A DNA stretch of 64,000 nt. Source: Micrasema longulum. Lineage: Eukaryota > Arthropoda > Insecta > Trichoptera > Brachycentridae. The notes under the pieces are model-generated. The model saw only the letters and a list, made by a program, of their open reading frames with translations, ran no database searches and was not told where the DNA came from. The position numbers and the translations under genes are program-made. This document shows, piece by piece, positions 31,500 to 40,964 of the stretch. The stretch spans positions 1 through 64,000 of the forward strand of contig JAGVSM010000930.1 in the NCBI GenBank assembly GCA_022494885.1. Reading direction: 5' to 3'. Position 1 is the first letter of the stretch. Every line of letters starts with the position of its first letter.

Positions 31500-31952
31500 T
31501 TATATTTTTTTGTAATATTTAATTTAGTATTCTGATTTGGCTTTTTATTTATTACTCCTATTTCTTACTATAGTGTAGAGTGAGATTCTAGAAACCACAT
31601 CTCAATTATCATTTCAATTATGTTTTTATAAATATATCTATTAATTTCAATGATACTATTATGTTTTATATTCGATTATGTATGAATCTAAATTTGTATA
31701 ATTCATATTTTAATATTTATAACTGATTATCTTTTTTACATTGTACTCTTTGGAATTTTATTATTTATAACTTATAACTTGTTTTTCTGGATTTTTATTC
31801 TATTGCATCACATGTCATTATAATTTAATCTAATTAATTTTACCATCCATTTTTAATTGTTATTTATTATGGCTTGACACGAGCAGCCAAATAAGTTCAT
31901 TAATATTTAAACAGGTTTAATTTGAATGAATGAATAAATAAAAAAAATTCCG
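31500..31952 (+). mobile_element. LINE 3' UTR with A-rich tail
   Basis: It ends TGACACGAGCAGCCAAATAA, then TGAATGAATGAATAAATAAA and a run of A. Its 300-bp AT-rich part matches 2165-2480 inverted. A similar tail (GACACGTGAGGCCAAATATA) is at about 3380. It ends 46 nt before the acceptor of exon d. Confidence 0.65.
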
Positions 31953-31998
31953 TAGCACTGTACTTCCTCATTCAAAGACAATGGTCGTTTGATTCCAG

Positions 31999-32227
31999 GT
32001 GATTTTGCTGGAAGAAGCCTGGGCAGAACTGTTCCTCCTGAACGCCATCCAGTGGTGCATGCCGCTAGAACCAGGCGGTGCTCCCCTCTTCAGCTGGCAG
32101 GAAGGCGGAGCTGGTGCAGCTGCAAGAGATCTTCGACTGCTGCAGGACACTCTTGCTCGCTACAAGGCGGTGCTGGTAGACCCAGCTGAATTCGCTTGCA
32201 TGAAGGCTATTGTGCTCTTCAGATCAG
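31999..32227 (+). CDS. Hr51: Hr51/unfulfilled nuclear receptor, exon d: middle of ligand-binding domain
   Basis: The acceptor is TTTGATTCCAG and the donor is TCAG|GTAAAA (32228). With the preceding Arg-Asp-Gln it encodes VILLEEAWAELFLLNAIQWC, which completes the ligand-binding-domain signature (D-Q-x-x-L-L-E-E-x-W-x-E-L-F-x-L-N-A-I-Q-W). It continues MPLEPGGAPLFSWQEGG, a short Ala/Gly-rich loop that varies between insects, and then LARYKAVLVDPAEFACMKAI and VLFRS (residues 186-261). The D-P-x-E-F-A-C-x-K-A-I-V-L-F block is highly typical of Hr51. The exon ends after one base of the next codon. Overlapping frames at 31989-32189 and 32150-31968 are shadows. Confidence 0.96.
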
Positions 32228-32242
32228 GTAAAAGATCAGAAA

Positions 32243-32625
32243 ATAATTTTAGAATTATTTATTTATTAACGGACATTGTCCATGTATACAATTTATAAGG
32301 TTTAAATATTACAATAAAAGAATAGTTTAAAACATTTAAAAAAAAGAAAGAAGCATTGACAAACATAAGGGACATCGAGACAAGATCTGGACTATTTATT
32401 TAGTGCTCGTTTAAATCGTTGTAAACTTAAACCAAAAAAGTCCAGATCTTGTCTTGAGTTAACAATACGACAAAGGCGGGTCATTGGAGAATTTAGGCCA
32501 TAGTTTGTTCTATGCTGATCGATGAACAGTAAATCATTGTTTCTCAATCTACGAGTCGGAATATTGAATTTTACTTGTCCCAGTAATTAATCAAGTATAT
32601 TTCAGTGGCGAATATAAAACCGACA
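32243..32625 (-). mobile_element. Jockey-like LINE 3' end, minus strand, beside an exon
   Basis: The minus strand reads VKFNIPTRRLRNNDLLFIDQ, RTNYGLNSPMTRLCRIVNSR and LDFFGLSLQRFKRAL, a well preserved end-of-RT block. The 3' UTR ends AACGGACATTGTCC...(TAAATAAATA) at about 32260. The terminus is roughly 15-30 nt from the splice donor of exon d. Confidence 0.85.
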
Positions 32626-32654
32626 GTAAATTTGTATGTTATAGATTTTATTAA

Positions 32655-32876
32655 CTCTCGTGTGGCTGCGGTGTATTTTGCTACAACAGGCCTAAATTAT
32701 ACTATAATTTATATAAATTTTGGAAATGAAAATATTTAGCAGAATATCTCTAATTTATTTTTTAAAGTCCGAACTTCAGAATATTATTTATTTTGCTTGT
32801 GGTAACACGATGTTACATCAGCGCTTGTAAAGGGATTTTGTAGCACAGCCTTTTAAGAGTTAAAGGGAAATCGCAA
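32655..32876 (-). mobile_element. TTAA-ended MITE (family P), short copy
   Basis: It begins TTAACTCTCGTGTGGCTGCG and ends CCTTTTAAGAGTTAA, with GCTTGTGGTAACACGATGTT inside. These are the inverted forms of the ends and interior of 53305-53877 and 59202-60422. At about 220 bp it is an internally deleted copy. Confidence 0.75.
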
Positions 32877-33244
32877 ATCGGCCGGTGACAAGCTTTGGGC
32901 TCAGCAGAAACGCTTTTTTGTTTCCTTTGTTGAGAATTACCTTAAATCATACTTTTTTTTGTTCTCCAGGGGTGGTTTTCTGAACCGCTCTCTCGACCGT
33001 AAAAAAACACTTAACCTCGTGTGTTTTGTATGTAAATACGCGACATAAATATTTTTTCTACAGCCGCAAGATCATTTGCAATACCAGCCCTAGGTTAAAA
33101 AAAAATAATTTTTGGACAGAAAAATAGTTACATAAATGACTAGTTATAAAAATAAATATCAACATAAAACTAAAATAATATGACAAGTTATGGATATGAT
33201 GCAATGAAATGAAAGAAAAGCTTAATAATAAATTAAATTTGTTG

Positions 33245-33380
33245 CAACACAGAAAGAAAACATTTTTGAGAAGAGAATGTGGAAATCTAGGCATTTACAT
33301 TTGCATTGTTTTAAGTCATCTACAAGGCCTATGACCTGTCATTGAATGGTTACAGTGGCTACATTACACACTGTGTAACA
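33245..33380 (+). repeat. Family F left part (+), interrupted by MITE 2
   Basis: AAAGAAAACATTTTTGAGAA, GGAAATCTAGGCATTTACAT and CACACTGTGTAACATTTACAT stop exactly where the MITE 2 end CCAGCGGTCTGATTCTGAG begins. A minus-strand F end is found at 33660-33780. Confidence 0.7.
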
Positions 33381-33385
33381 TTTAC

Positions 33386-33651
33386 ATCCAGCGGTCTGAT
33401 TCTGAGTCCATGCTATCGCAAGTTAATGCTGAAATTTACACGACCGCGCTTTACTTCGAACGTAAATTCAAATCCGTATTCTGGGCTGGTATTCCAAACG
33501 CTCTCGTGGCCGTATTATATCGTGTATTTACATACAAAATACACGAGCCAAACTGTTTTCTCATGCCACGAGAGTGGTTAAGAACAGCACCCCTGTTAAC
33601 ACGAGCTCGAGTTAAATTATCGCGAACTTAGAATCAGACTGCTGGTCCCCA
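33386..33651. mobile_element. MITE 2, about 265 bp, inserted in family F repeat
   Basis: The terminal inverted repeats are CCAGCGGTCTGATTCTGAG (left) and CTTAGAATCAGACTGCTGG (right). The interior carries CTCGTGGCCGTATTATATCG and an inverted ACAAAATACACGAG. A fragment of the interior (GGGCTGGTATTCCAAACGCT) recurs at about 42652-42680. The two open frames inside are accidental. Confidence 0.75.
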
Positions 33652-33767
33652 TAGAGACTTCCTACAGTGACATCCATATTCCCATCTAAAAAATATTTTC
33701 CGTCTCTGTTGCAACCAATTAAGATTTAAATATATCCCTGGGACATAAGAGAGGAAATCCAGCCTGT

Positions 33768-34785
33768 CTCCAAACCAGTAGCGTCTTTGTTACCAAATTT
33801 CTAGTGAAGCTCAGATTTGAAGGATAAGTATAATATGCGTAAATGTTAAGTAGGTACCTACAGTAAATAACACAGTACGGACCATGTTTGTAGGTATCTT
33901 TGAGCATTTTAAAATTTGTTGCTTGTTTTTTATCTTCATGATGTGTTGATACAAAAAAATAAAATATTTCACTTTAAAATATCTTTACACAGTTAGAAGC
34001 CAACTGGATTATAATTCTCCAATATGGTCACCTTATCAAATCACTTTCTCAGATTCTATTGAGAGAATTCAGAATAAGTATCTTAGATGTATTAATTTGA
34101 AGATGGGTTTTTCTAGTTATGAATTAAATTATAACAAAATTCTAGACTCTCTTAAATTAACTAAATTGCAGGAACGAAGAACATCGACCGATCTTACGAC
34201 TTTACATAAAATAATAAAACCAAAGTTTCATACCCCTGATCTACTGAAGCTGATTTCATTCTATGTACCACCTAGGTTAAGCAGAACATCTACAATATTT
34301 TATTGTCAAAATTCTCGAACAGTAGCTCAATATAAGTCACCTATTTTAAGATAACAGAATACCGGGAATGAATATGCATCATATTTTGATATATTTAGTT
34401 TATCTCTGCCTAACTTAAAAAATAAAGTGACCAACATATTTGTATCAAAAAGAGCAAATTATTTTCAGGAGATTGGGTTGGAATAGTTATAATTTGATTG
34501 ATTAATGTATTTTGTTACTGTTTAATTTCTTTAAAATATATATGTATTTCAAGTAATTTATAATGTGTAAAGTACGAGTATATTAATATTTCATACTCGA
34601 TTTTCTTATATTTTTATTATTAAGCACGCTTTATACCACGTAAATGGCAGAAATGCCGTATTTAAATAAATAAATATATATAATGCGAATTAAAATACAT
34701 ATTGGGTTCTAGTGAATAGCAATGATTTCTAAGTGAGGCTCAGCCTCACTTGCTTCATATGCTCCTTCGTCCCTGCTGCAAACAA
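33768..34785 (-). repeat. Repeat N interrupted by a LINE insertion
   Basis: 33768-33955 and 34685-34785 together match one uninterrupted segment, 57085-57365, in inverted orientation (CTAGTGAAGCTCAGATTT, GTTAAGTAGGTACCTACAGT and TAAGTGAGGCTCAGCCTCAC). Between them lies the LINE fragment 33960-34680. The intact copy at 57 kb shows the pre-insertion structure. Confidence 0.82.
33960..34680 (+). mobile_element. Jockey-like LINE 3' part inserted into repeat N
   Basis: It encodes NSPIWSPYQITFSDSIERIQ, NKYLRCINLKMGFSSYELNY and KLQERRTSTDLTTLHKIIKP, then PPRLSRTSTIFYCQNSRTVA. The R-I-Q-N-K-x-L-R and L-x-x-R-R-x-x-x-D-L blocks are the RT thumb of Jockey-type LINEs. The tail ends AAATGCCGTATTTAAATAAA at about 34665. 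The palm is absent. Confidence 0.85.
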
Positions 34786-34794
34786 GAGGACATA

Positions 34795-35185
34795 CTAAAA
34801 ACATTATTGATTTTTAAATTATTCAATTCATTTATTTAAAATAATACATACATGACAAACTAAAAATTTAAGACGTACAAATTATAAAAAGACAAAAAAT
34901 ACATAAAGAGACTCTTGTCAAAGTAGCAGGAGAATTCTGCTCCGGAAAACCTCTTGGGATACATGGAACATATCATCATCCAGAGCGATGTGGTTCAGCA
35001 TGGCTGTAGCTCTTCCAACGGCAAGTTGGTGCTGTATATTGGAATATGGAACAATATATGCTGACGATGTCGTAGATAATTATCAGGAACATACAAACCA
35101 ATACTTATCATAATCTCAGAATTATCGATCATACCGCGCAACAATCAATAAAAATGTGTAGTCAAATACACTACACGATTAAACG
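34795..35185 (-). mobile_element. Jockey-like LINE family J1, 3' end, minus strand (copy 1)
   Basis: It shares TCTGCTCCGGAAAACCTCTT, GGATACATGGAACA and ATTATCAGGAACATACAAAC with 59920-60272. On the minus strand these encode the VFRSRILLLL-type end and VPDNYLRQ. Other J1 copies are 58040-58606, 60421-60690 and 62890-63470, all minus strand. Confidence 0.8.
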
Positions 35186-35237
35186 TACTTGTATAATAAC
35201 GTTATAAATACATGTACTTACTTCTATGAATATGTTT

Positions 35238-35485
35238 TTGTCAGCCTCGTGGTGTAGTGGTCAGTGAGTTTGCCTACCATGCAGGAGGTCTCGAGTTCGA
35301 TTCCCGACACGGTTGATATGAAATATTTATTTAAAAGGGTGTTTGTACACCAGAATATTTCGTAGTCCCTGTACTGGTAGCCGAAGCGTAAGACTGATCA
35401 TCTTTCCTTCAGTAACAAAAATGATCTACGAATGCAGTGCTCTATGCACCATTAGGTGCGGAAAGGGAATGATGATGATGATGTA
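35238..35485 (+). mobile_element. SINE-A, best full-length copy
   Basis: Head CAGCCTCGTGGTGTAGTGGT and TTTGCCTACCATGCAGGAGG, B box TCGAGTTCGATTCCCGACAC, body GAAATATTTATTTAAAAGGG, TTTCGTAGTCCCTGTACTGG and AAGCGTAAGACTGATCATCT, 3' end CATTAGGTGCGGAAAGGGAA, then (GATGAT)n. It is about 245 bp with no A-tail; the 3' terminus is the ATG/GAT repeat. Confidence 0.92.
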
Positions 35486-35504
35486 TAAGAAGTATTACAA
35501 TTTT

Positions 35505-35812
35505 AAAATTAATTTCTGCCTTTGCCTAGTAGTGAAATGGTTTAGCCGGATAAATCTCATCTAAATGATAATGGTTTCGGCTCTTTTACTTCACAAAAGT
35601 CAACACATGGAAGAGTTAAGGAAATGTGGATGTTTAAACATAGGCAGAATAGTACACGTTAGACAGTAGGTAAATGCCTTGACTTCTATATGCCCTTCTC
35701 AAAAATGTTTTCCCATTTTGTTGCAACAAATTTCGATCTAAATAACTTCAAATGGAGGAAATCTAGCCTGTCTGCAAACATTTGGACATACTCAAAACAT
35801 TGTTAAAAATTA
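35505..35812 (-). repeat. Family F, minus strand, upstream of the last Hr51 exon
   Basis: It has TTTCTGCCTTTGCCTAGTAG, CAACACATGGAAGAGTTAAG and AACATAGGCAGAATAGT, and ends with CCTGTCTGCAAACATTTGGA. The segment is shortened in the middle, where the CAGTGTGTAA block is truncated. Confidence 0.8.
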
Positions 35813-35975
35813 ACTGCCTACAAGTCTGGGTGCACAGAAAAATACATGCAATCGCTTTCATTAAACGCAAATATTTTTTACGTAATTTCGAACGCTGTCT
35901 TCCTTGGACGTTATTTATGTAAAAGTACACATTTGTTTTGTTTGTGACTTTAAAAAAAATTGCCTTTTTTTTCAG

Positions 35976-36214
35976 AAACAAGAGGCCTAAAAGAACCTCT
36001 TCAAATAGAGCATCTTCAGGACCAAGCGCAAGTGATGCTTCTTCAGCACGCCAGAGCTCTTGCCCCCGCAAGACCAGCAAGGTTCGGCCGCCTTCTACTC
36101 CTGCTTCCTCTGCTGAGGACTGTACCGGCATCAAGACTGGAAAGGCTGTTCTTCGCTAAGACAATTGGTGCAACTCCCATGGAAAAAGTGCTCTGTGACA
36201 TGTACAAGAACTGA
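35976..36214 (+). CDS. Hr51: Hr51/unfulfilled nuclear receptor, terminal exon e: end of ligand-binding domain and stop
   Basis: It follows a strong polypyrimidine tract and TTCAG at 35975. AA completes a Glu codon with the last G of exon d. The exon encodes [60 protein letters not shown] and [18 protein letters not shown], then TGA at 36212-36214. The [13 protein letters not shown] block is helix 10/11 (dimer interface), and [14 protein letters not shown] is the C-terminal activation helix, identical in layout to Hr51/NR2E3 proteins. The protein ends at the usual family terminus, so the ligand-binding domain is complete. The Ala/Arg-rich stretch LAPARPAR is the least conserved part. Confidence 0.97.
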
Positions 36215-36620
36215 AGAACCAGTTTTATACAAATATTTTTAAAGAAGAGAGAACTGGTGTCAAAAATACCATCTTAATTGAATGAAATGGATTCGTTCTA
36301 AAGCGACCAGCAACTCTTGAATGTGTATGGTATATTATATAATATCATACTCGACATTTGAGGATATCAGAAGCAAACTTAGAAATCTCCTCCAAAAACA
36401 CCGATAATAAATAATAGCGTAATTCAAAACCATCTCTAAATCTTGCAGTAACAGTTTTCAATTACTACTTGACACCGTAAACTTAGCATTCTCCATTGAG
36501 TCGGTGAAGCATAATTAACAATCTCACAATTATTATTTTTTCAAAGTTTCTCGCAAATATCTCAGTAGTTCCTTTTATGGAGATTTCTAAGTTTGCTTTT
36601 CATACCCTCATTTATTGTAT
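36215..36620 (+). other. Hr51: Probable start of Hr51 3' UTR, with inverted repeat
   Basis: After the stop there is no open frame. AAGCAAACTTAGAAATCTCC (36372-36391) is exactly complementary to GGAGATTTCTAAGTTTGCTT (36580-36599), with flanking partial pairing, giving a potential stem of about 35 bp with a loop of about 190 bp. The end of the 3' UTR is not determined. Confidence 0.55.
36406..36411 (+). terminator. Candidate polyadenylation signal AATAAA
   Basis: This is the first AATAAA after the Hr51 stop, about 190 nt downstream. It lies inside the loop of the inverted repeat. The AT-rich region holds many later AATAAA words, so the site in use is uncertain. Confidence 0.25.
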
Positions 36621-37410
36621 TTATTGAAAACTTTGTTTAGTAATTATCTGTATTGAGTGAATGCGTGGTCTGACTTTTTTTTATAGATATATATATTTCC
36701 GTATTTTCTACCTGTGTTATGGCATTAGAGCGACGATTTTATTACACTACAGATATTTTACAGTAAAAATACTCCACCATCTATATAGTCGCTCGTACAG
36801 ACAAACGCCATTTTATGATTATCAACAACGAAATTAGCTGCAGTTTACAACAATACAAAGGGCCCTATGTACTCAGGTCTAGGATAGGGAAATATCACTT
36901 TTTTTACACTTTTAAATTAATAAGTGTAAAAATATTTTTTTAATTTTAAATTGCCGCAAAAACGGTTTATTGCATTGCCACGCCCTTATACGCCACGATT
37001 CAATTAAATTTCAAACTTCGTTTGTGAACACTAAAATTTAAATAAAATATCATCACGAATCTTGACGTCAAGGCCAAATATGTTGCGTTTTTGTGGAGAT
37101 ATTTTTTAACCACTTAGTTTTAAAAGTAATATATCACAACTTTTCTCCGCAATATCCACTTTAATTTTGAAAATACAACAATCTATATCACTCAATATAA
37201 TTTCGGCTACGCAATAAATGTCTTTATATCGGGCTATGGTTCCACGGTAGTATTGTGGATTTCCATTTTTCCAGCACAAGATATTTACGACTTTAAGAAA
37301 TTTGAATATTTGAGTAAATAATATGAACTCAAGTATTTCTCCTATTCTTAAAAAAAAAAAAAAAACAAAGTTTGGTTTGTTTCGGTGATTACCGGGGTGG
37401 ATAACGCATC
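36621..37410. other. Unassigned AT-rich stretch downstream of Hr51
   Basis: I recognise no gene or repeat copy. It may include more of the Hr51 3' UTR. Confidence 0.3.
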
Positions 37411-37411
37411 A

Positions 37412-37994
37412 GTAGCTCAATCACAAATAACTATCGACGTGCTTAAAAACATGCTCAGCATTTAAGCAATCATAATAAACATGCTTAAGTTATCGCTATC
37501 ATAAAACAACGCGTGTGTAATCTCTAAGTCAACACTCGTGTCGGTTTGTTTTTTATTTTCCTCGTAAATAAATACAGTTCACTGGAAAAAAATTGGCTTT
37601 AACTATAAAAAATAATACAATATATTGCATTGGCAAAATAGTAAGGAGTATCTTTTACAAAAAAGTGAAAATTAAATTGCAATTACTATGGCGACTGCTT
37701 TTCTTGACATTTATCATGCCAACCGCCGGCTAAATGCAATAAATAGCATGATAAATAATAAATAAATAAATAAAATAGCAGTTTTTAAATATTTTCCATA
37801 TTTACATCGTTGAAATTCAAATATGTGATTGCGCAGCAGGATTATAAGCCGCAAAACATAAATATTTTGACATTCAACATTAGGTGTTTACGAATGTTGC
37901 ATTGTGGTCGTGATTACGATAAACAACCGTGGTGAAAAATTGTTATCACGTCGCTTATTAGCACGTCGATAGTTATTTGTGATTGAGCTACAGG
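37412..37994 (+). mobile_element. TIR element T, copy 2, CAG-flanked
   Basis: It begins TAGCTCAATCACAAATAACT and ends AGTTATTTGTGATTGAGCTA; CAG abuts both ends. The interior (ACGCGTGTGTAATCTC, GTCGGTTTGTTTTTTATTTTC, TGGCGACTGCTTTTCTTGAC, TTGCGCAGCAGGATTATAAG) matches copy 1 at 21199-21738 in reverse orientation. It is about 45 bp longer because of an extra segment around 37720-37790 with an (ATAA)n run. Confidence 0.85.
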
Positions 37995-38624
37995 TATCTC
38001 CATCCGACACGTCTGTTATTTACGAAGCCATAAGATCGTCGGGTATTTACGAATAAGCATCCGGCGAGTCTACCTTTCTGCTTCTTTCCTATATTTTTTT
38101 TCCTAAATTATTTTGTTTGTGTCGATGAAAATTTTATTCTTAATTTTTATTTGTTTTATAAAGCTAGTAATTATATTCGTCAACGATAATAATTATATTT
38201 CCTCGCAAAATAAATGTATGAAGGACGATGGAAAAAGCACTAATTGGAAATTGTTTAGTATTCTGAGTAAATTTTATGTGTGAAGGAAGAAGAATATGTA
38301 TTTTGAAATAACACTGCAATTGGTGGACCAAGGCAGTGCCCTAAGCACTTTTAAGTGCCGGCAAGGGTAAAAAAACAATAGGTAGGTACTAAATAGAAAC
38401 AAATTTAAAAAACATATTTATGAGATTAAAGGGGTGTGTATTATATAACGTGCATATTACTGAGTGTTATTCTAAGATTTATTTAAAGTTTAGTAATTTA
38501 TATTATTATATTGTCTGTATTTACCTAGTAACTTAACCTTAACTTATCCTAACGACACTATATTAATAAAACGTTGTACCTAGTCTATAATAACACTAAC
38601 AAGTGTGTATATTTATTGTTTGCA
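37995..38624. other. Mostly unassigned; decayed SINE-A end at about 38308-38370
   Basis: CACTGCAATTGGTGGACCAA and GGCAGTGCCCTAAGCACTTT resemble the SINE-A 3' part with several changes. The rest shows nothing. Confidence 0.35.
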
Positions 38625-38775
38625 TAATGTCAAATTCGTCTCGAACATCGCATTACAGTGTCACAACCGTCTCAAACAATGCATTGTGATGTCACACCCC
38701 TCATCTCATACAGCACATACTGACACAACTTACTGTCTCATACAAATGCAAGTTGGTGTCATACCCATCTTATAA
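38625..38775. repeat. Degenerate tandem repeat of about 40 bp (roughly 4 units)
   Basis: The pattern (G/A)TCTCA(A/T)ACA followed by TGCA, TG(A/G)TGTCACACCC is seen four times (ACATCGCATTACAGTGTCAC, AATGCATTGTGATGTCACAC, CAGCACATACTGACACAACT, AATGCAAGTTGGTGTCATAC). Confidence 0.65.
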
Positions 38776-40964
38776 AATATACCTATAGTCCTAAAAATAT
38801 AGCTTGATTAGAATGACAGCTGTCAAAGTAATGTCATTAGTGATGGAAAATTACTGATCACTGATCAAATCGATTTTTATAAGTTTTTTCATGCAATCAT
38901 GAAACTCTGTTTCCGAAAATTGATATAAGAACGCAAAAACAAGTATGTCAGAGTGTGTTTAACACAATTATTCACCAAAAAATAAGACAATTATACTTTT
39001 TTCATTAACAACATGAAACGAATTATTTTTTTATTCGATCAATTTACATTGATCAATTTGTCCCATCTCTAACGTTTTTCAAAATGATTTAACCTTGTAA
39101 GAACGTCGTTAATAATTAGGTTTTTTTAGTTTTAAATCTGATTTTATATATTTATGTTGATTTATGTGTAAAGCATTGTGTTAAAAAAATTAATTAACAC
39201 GCCAGATGCGAATGATTTTTCGTGTGTCAATTATAAATAACTCTTTAGACGTTACAACAAAGTTATGTCGTCACTTTTTCTGACAAATCTCATTCTGATC
39301 AAGCGATATTTTAAGGACTATAGGTATTATGATGTGACATTCATTTGACCATAATTTGTGAATGTGTGTAATATTTCGAAGATTTCCGTCGTACAAAATT
39401 CGTTTAATGAAACTATTCAATAATTTGAATTGCCAAACCCTTCTCAATATCAATTAATACAAAATTAATTGGATGACGCTTCTCATGTTTAATATTCATC
39501 GAATTAAAAAAAAAACAACCTAATTTACATCGAAATTGACAAAAAACTATATATATTCTACTTAGGCCATTTTTAGATTTTTTTAAAATTTCTTTTGTAT
39601 TAATTAAAAAATCATTTAGGTATTTCATGAGTATTCAAAAAACATTAAATAAGAAACACAATAATATTTTAATTTTTGATATTTTTCCTGTTTCTTATAT
39701 TACTGCCATCTATGTTTAATCCGCATATTATTATTTTTTTGAAAAGCTTTATATAAAAACGCTAGATGTCTCTACAAGTATTTATTTTAGTCGAATTTAA
39801 GCTAAGTTCAATAATTCAACGAAGTTTGAAATAGTATTTATCGTAATAATTTTGAAACTGCCATTTTAAAAAAAAAACTTGATGCTGTAAAATTGCATAT
39901 GATGTTTTAAAAGTAATATGATAATGCCATGTATAATTATTAAGTATGTATAATTAAATTCGTATGTTTCAGTTATGTTCACATAAACTGTACTGTACTT
40001 ATTTTGTACGTATAATTATTAATTATAAGAACATTTTTTAAGTTTATTCGTAAATGTATATTATACCTAACTGTAAATAATGTTTTTTCGTCACAAGATA
40101 TACGTACTTATATTTCGTCGTGTTACAGGTACAAGTTGATAACTACATATTTTGGAAAAATGTGATGTCTTCATAAATGGTATCAAATTATTTTTGTTTA
40201 AAAAGTCAATAAAAGTATTTCGTATTTTATAAGTATAGAAAATAATATTCTATAATATTCAACATAAAGTTATATTTGAATAGTTGATTTAGGTTGAGAT
40301 TTTCAATTTAAAAGTGCAATATTTTACTACTTCTAAAATGGTGTTACCGACTTGTACCAGAAACCAACGATATATGTTTAAATATAATATAGGTTATAAT
40401 TAATTACTTATATGAAATAGTATAAAAATATAAGATCGTTTTGTATTAGGAAAAAACGGACTCATTTCTACCAAATTCATACAAAATCTGTTTAAAATAT
40501 CCGAATACAGTTTTTCTTTTTTGTAAATATTTTTCAATTTCAACGTAGATAGAAAACCTCTTTGAGAAAAAAATTGAGTGAGAAAGCCCCACATTTGAAA
40601 TCCACCCGCAATTTTTTGATAGTCCTAAAACTCAGTCAGTAACGCTGCTGGAACGGCTTTACTTAATATTTTTTTATATAAAGATATTAATTAAAATTAA
40701 GGTCAGTTAAAGCGGTCAATCAATTGAAAATTGAAGAATGTATCGGAAGTTTGAGAATTTACAGAAGAATAATTGACCTATTATTAGCTGATTGGGTGTT
40801 ACGCAGTTTATAAATTACCTTATGTCTAAGTGTTTTTTTTTTTTTAATATATATATATTTGGACCCCTGTATTTAGTAGCCTTACGTGTAATGTATAAGG
40901 CTAAGGGTACTCGGAAAAAACCGTTTTTGTTTATCTTGGAAATGAGATGTTCGATCACTGATTT
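38776..40964. other. About 2.2 kb of AT-rich sequence without identified feature
   Basis: No open frame here shows a recognisable motif (the ones at 39453-39271, 39628-39413, 40594-40400 and 40792-40983 are short and AT-driven). I see no second copy of this stretch in the window. Confidence 0.4.

Larger units (their letters stand above)
30127..31998 (+). other. Hr51: Hr51 intron, about 1.9 kb
   Basis: GTAGAC at 30127 and TTTGATTCCAG ending at 31998 bound it, and phase 0 agrees. It holds a full family F copy, a SINE-A and a LINE 3' tail. Bases 30610-30855 and 31115-31500 show nothing I recognise, apart from an ACCCGCGACGTCACGTGTCA patch at about 31237. Confidence 0.85.
32228..35975 (+). other. 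Hr51: Hr51 intron, about 3.7 kb
   Basis: GTAAAA at 32228 and a strong tract with TTTTTTTTCAG ending at 35975 bound it; phase 1 is consistent. It contains LINE tails, a TTAA-ended MITE, a second small MITE, a nested repeat, SINE-A and F copies. Bases 32880-33240 show nothing recognisable. Confidence 0.85.

Noticed and set aside
33342..33631. Two + strand frames of 73-79 codons
   Set aside because: They cross the border between a family F repeat and MITE 2, so they cannot be one gene.
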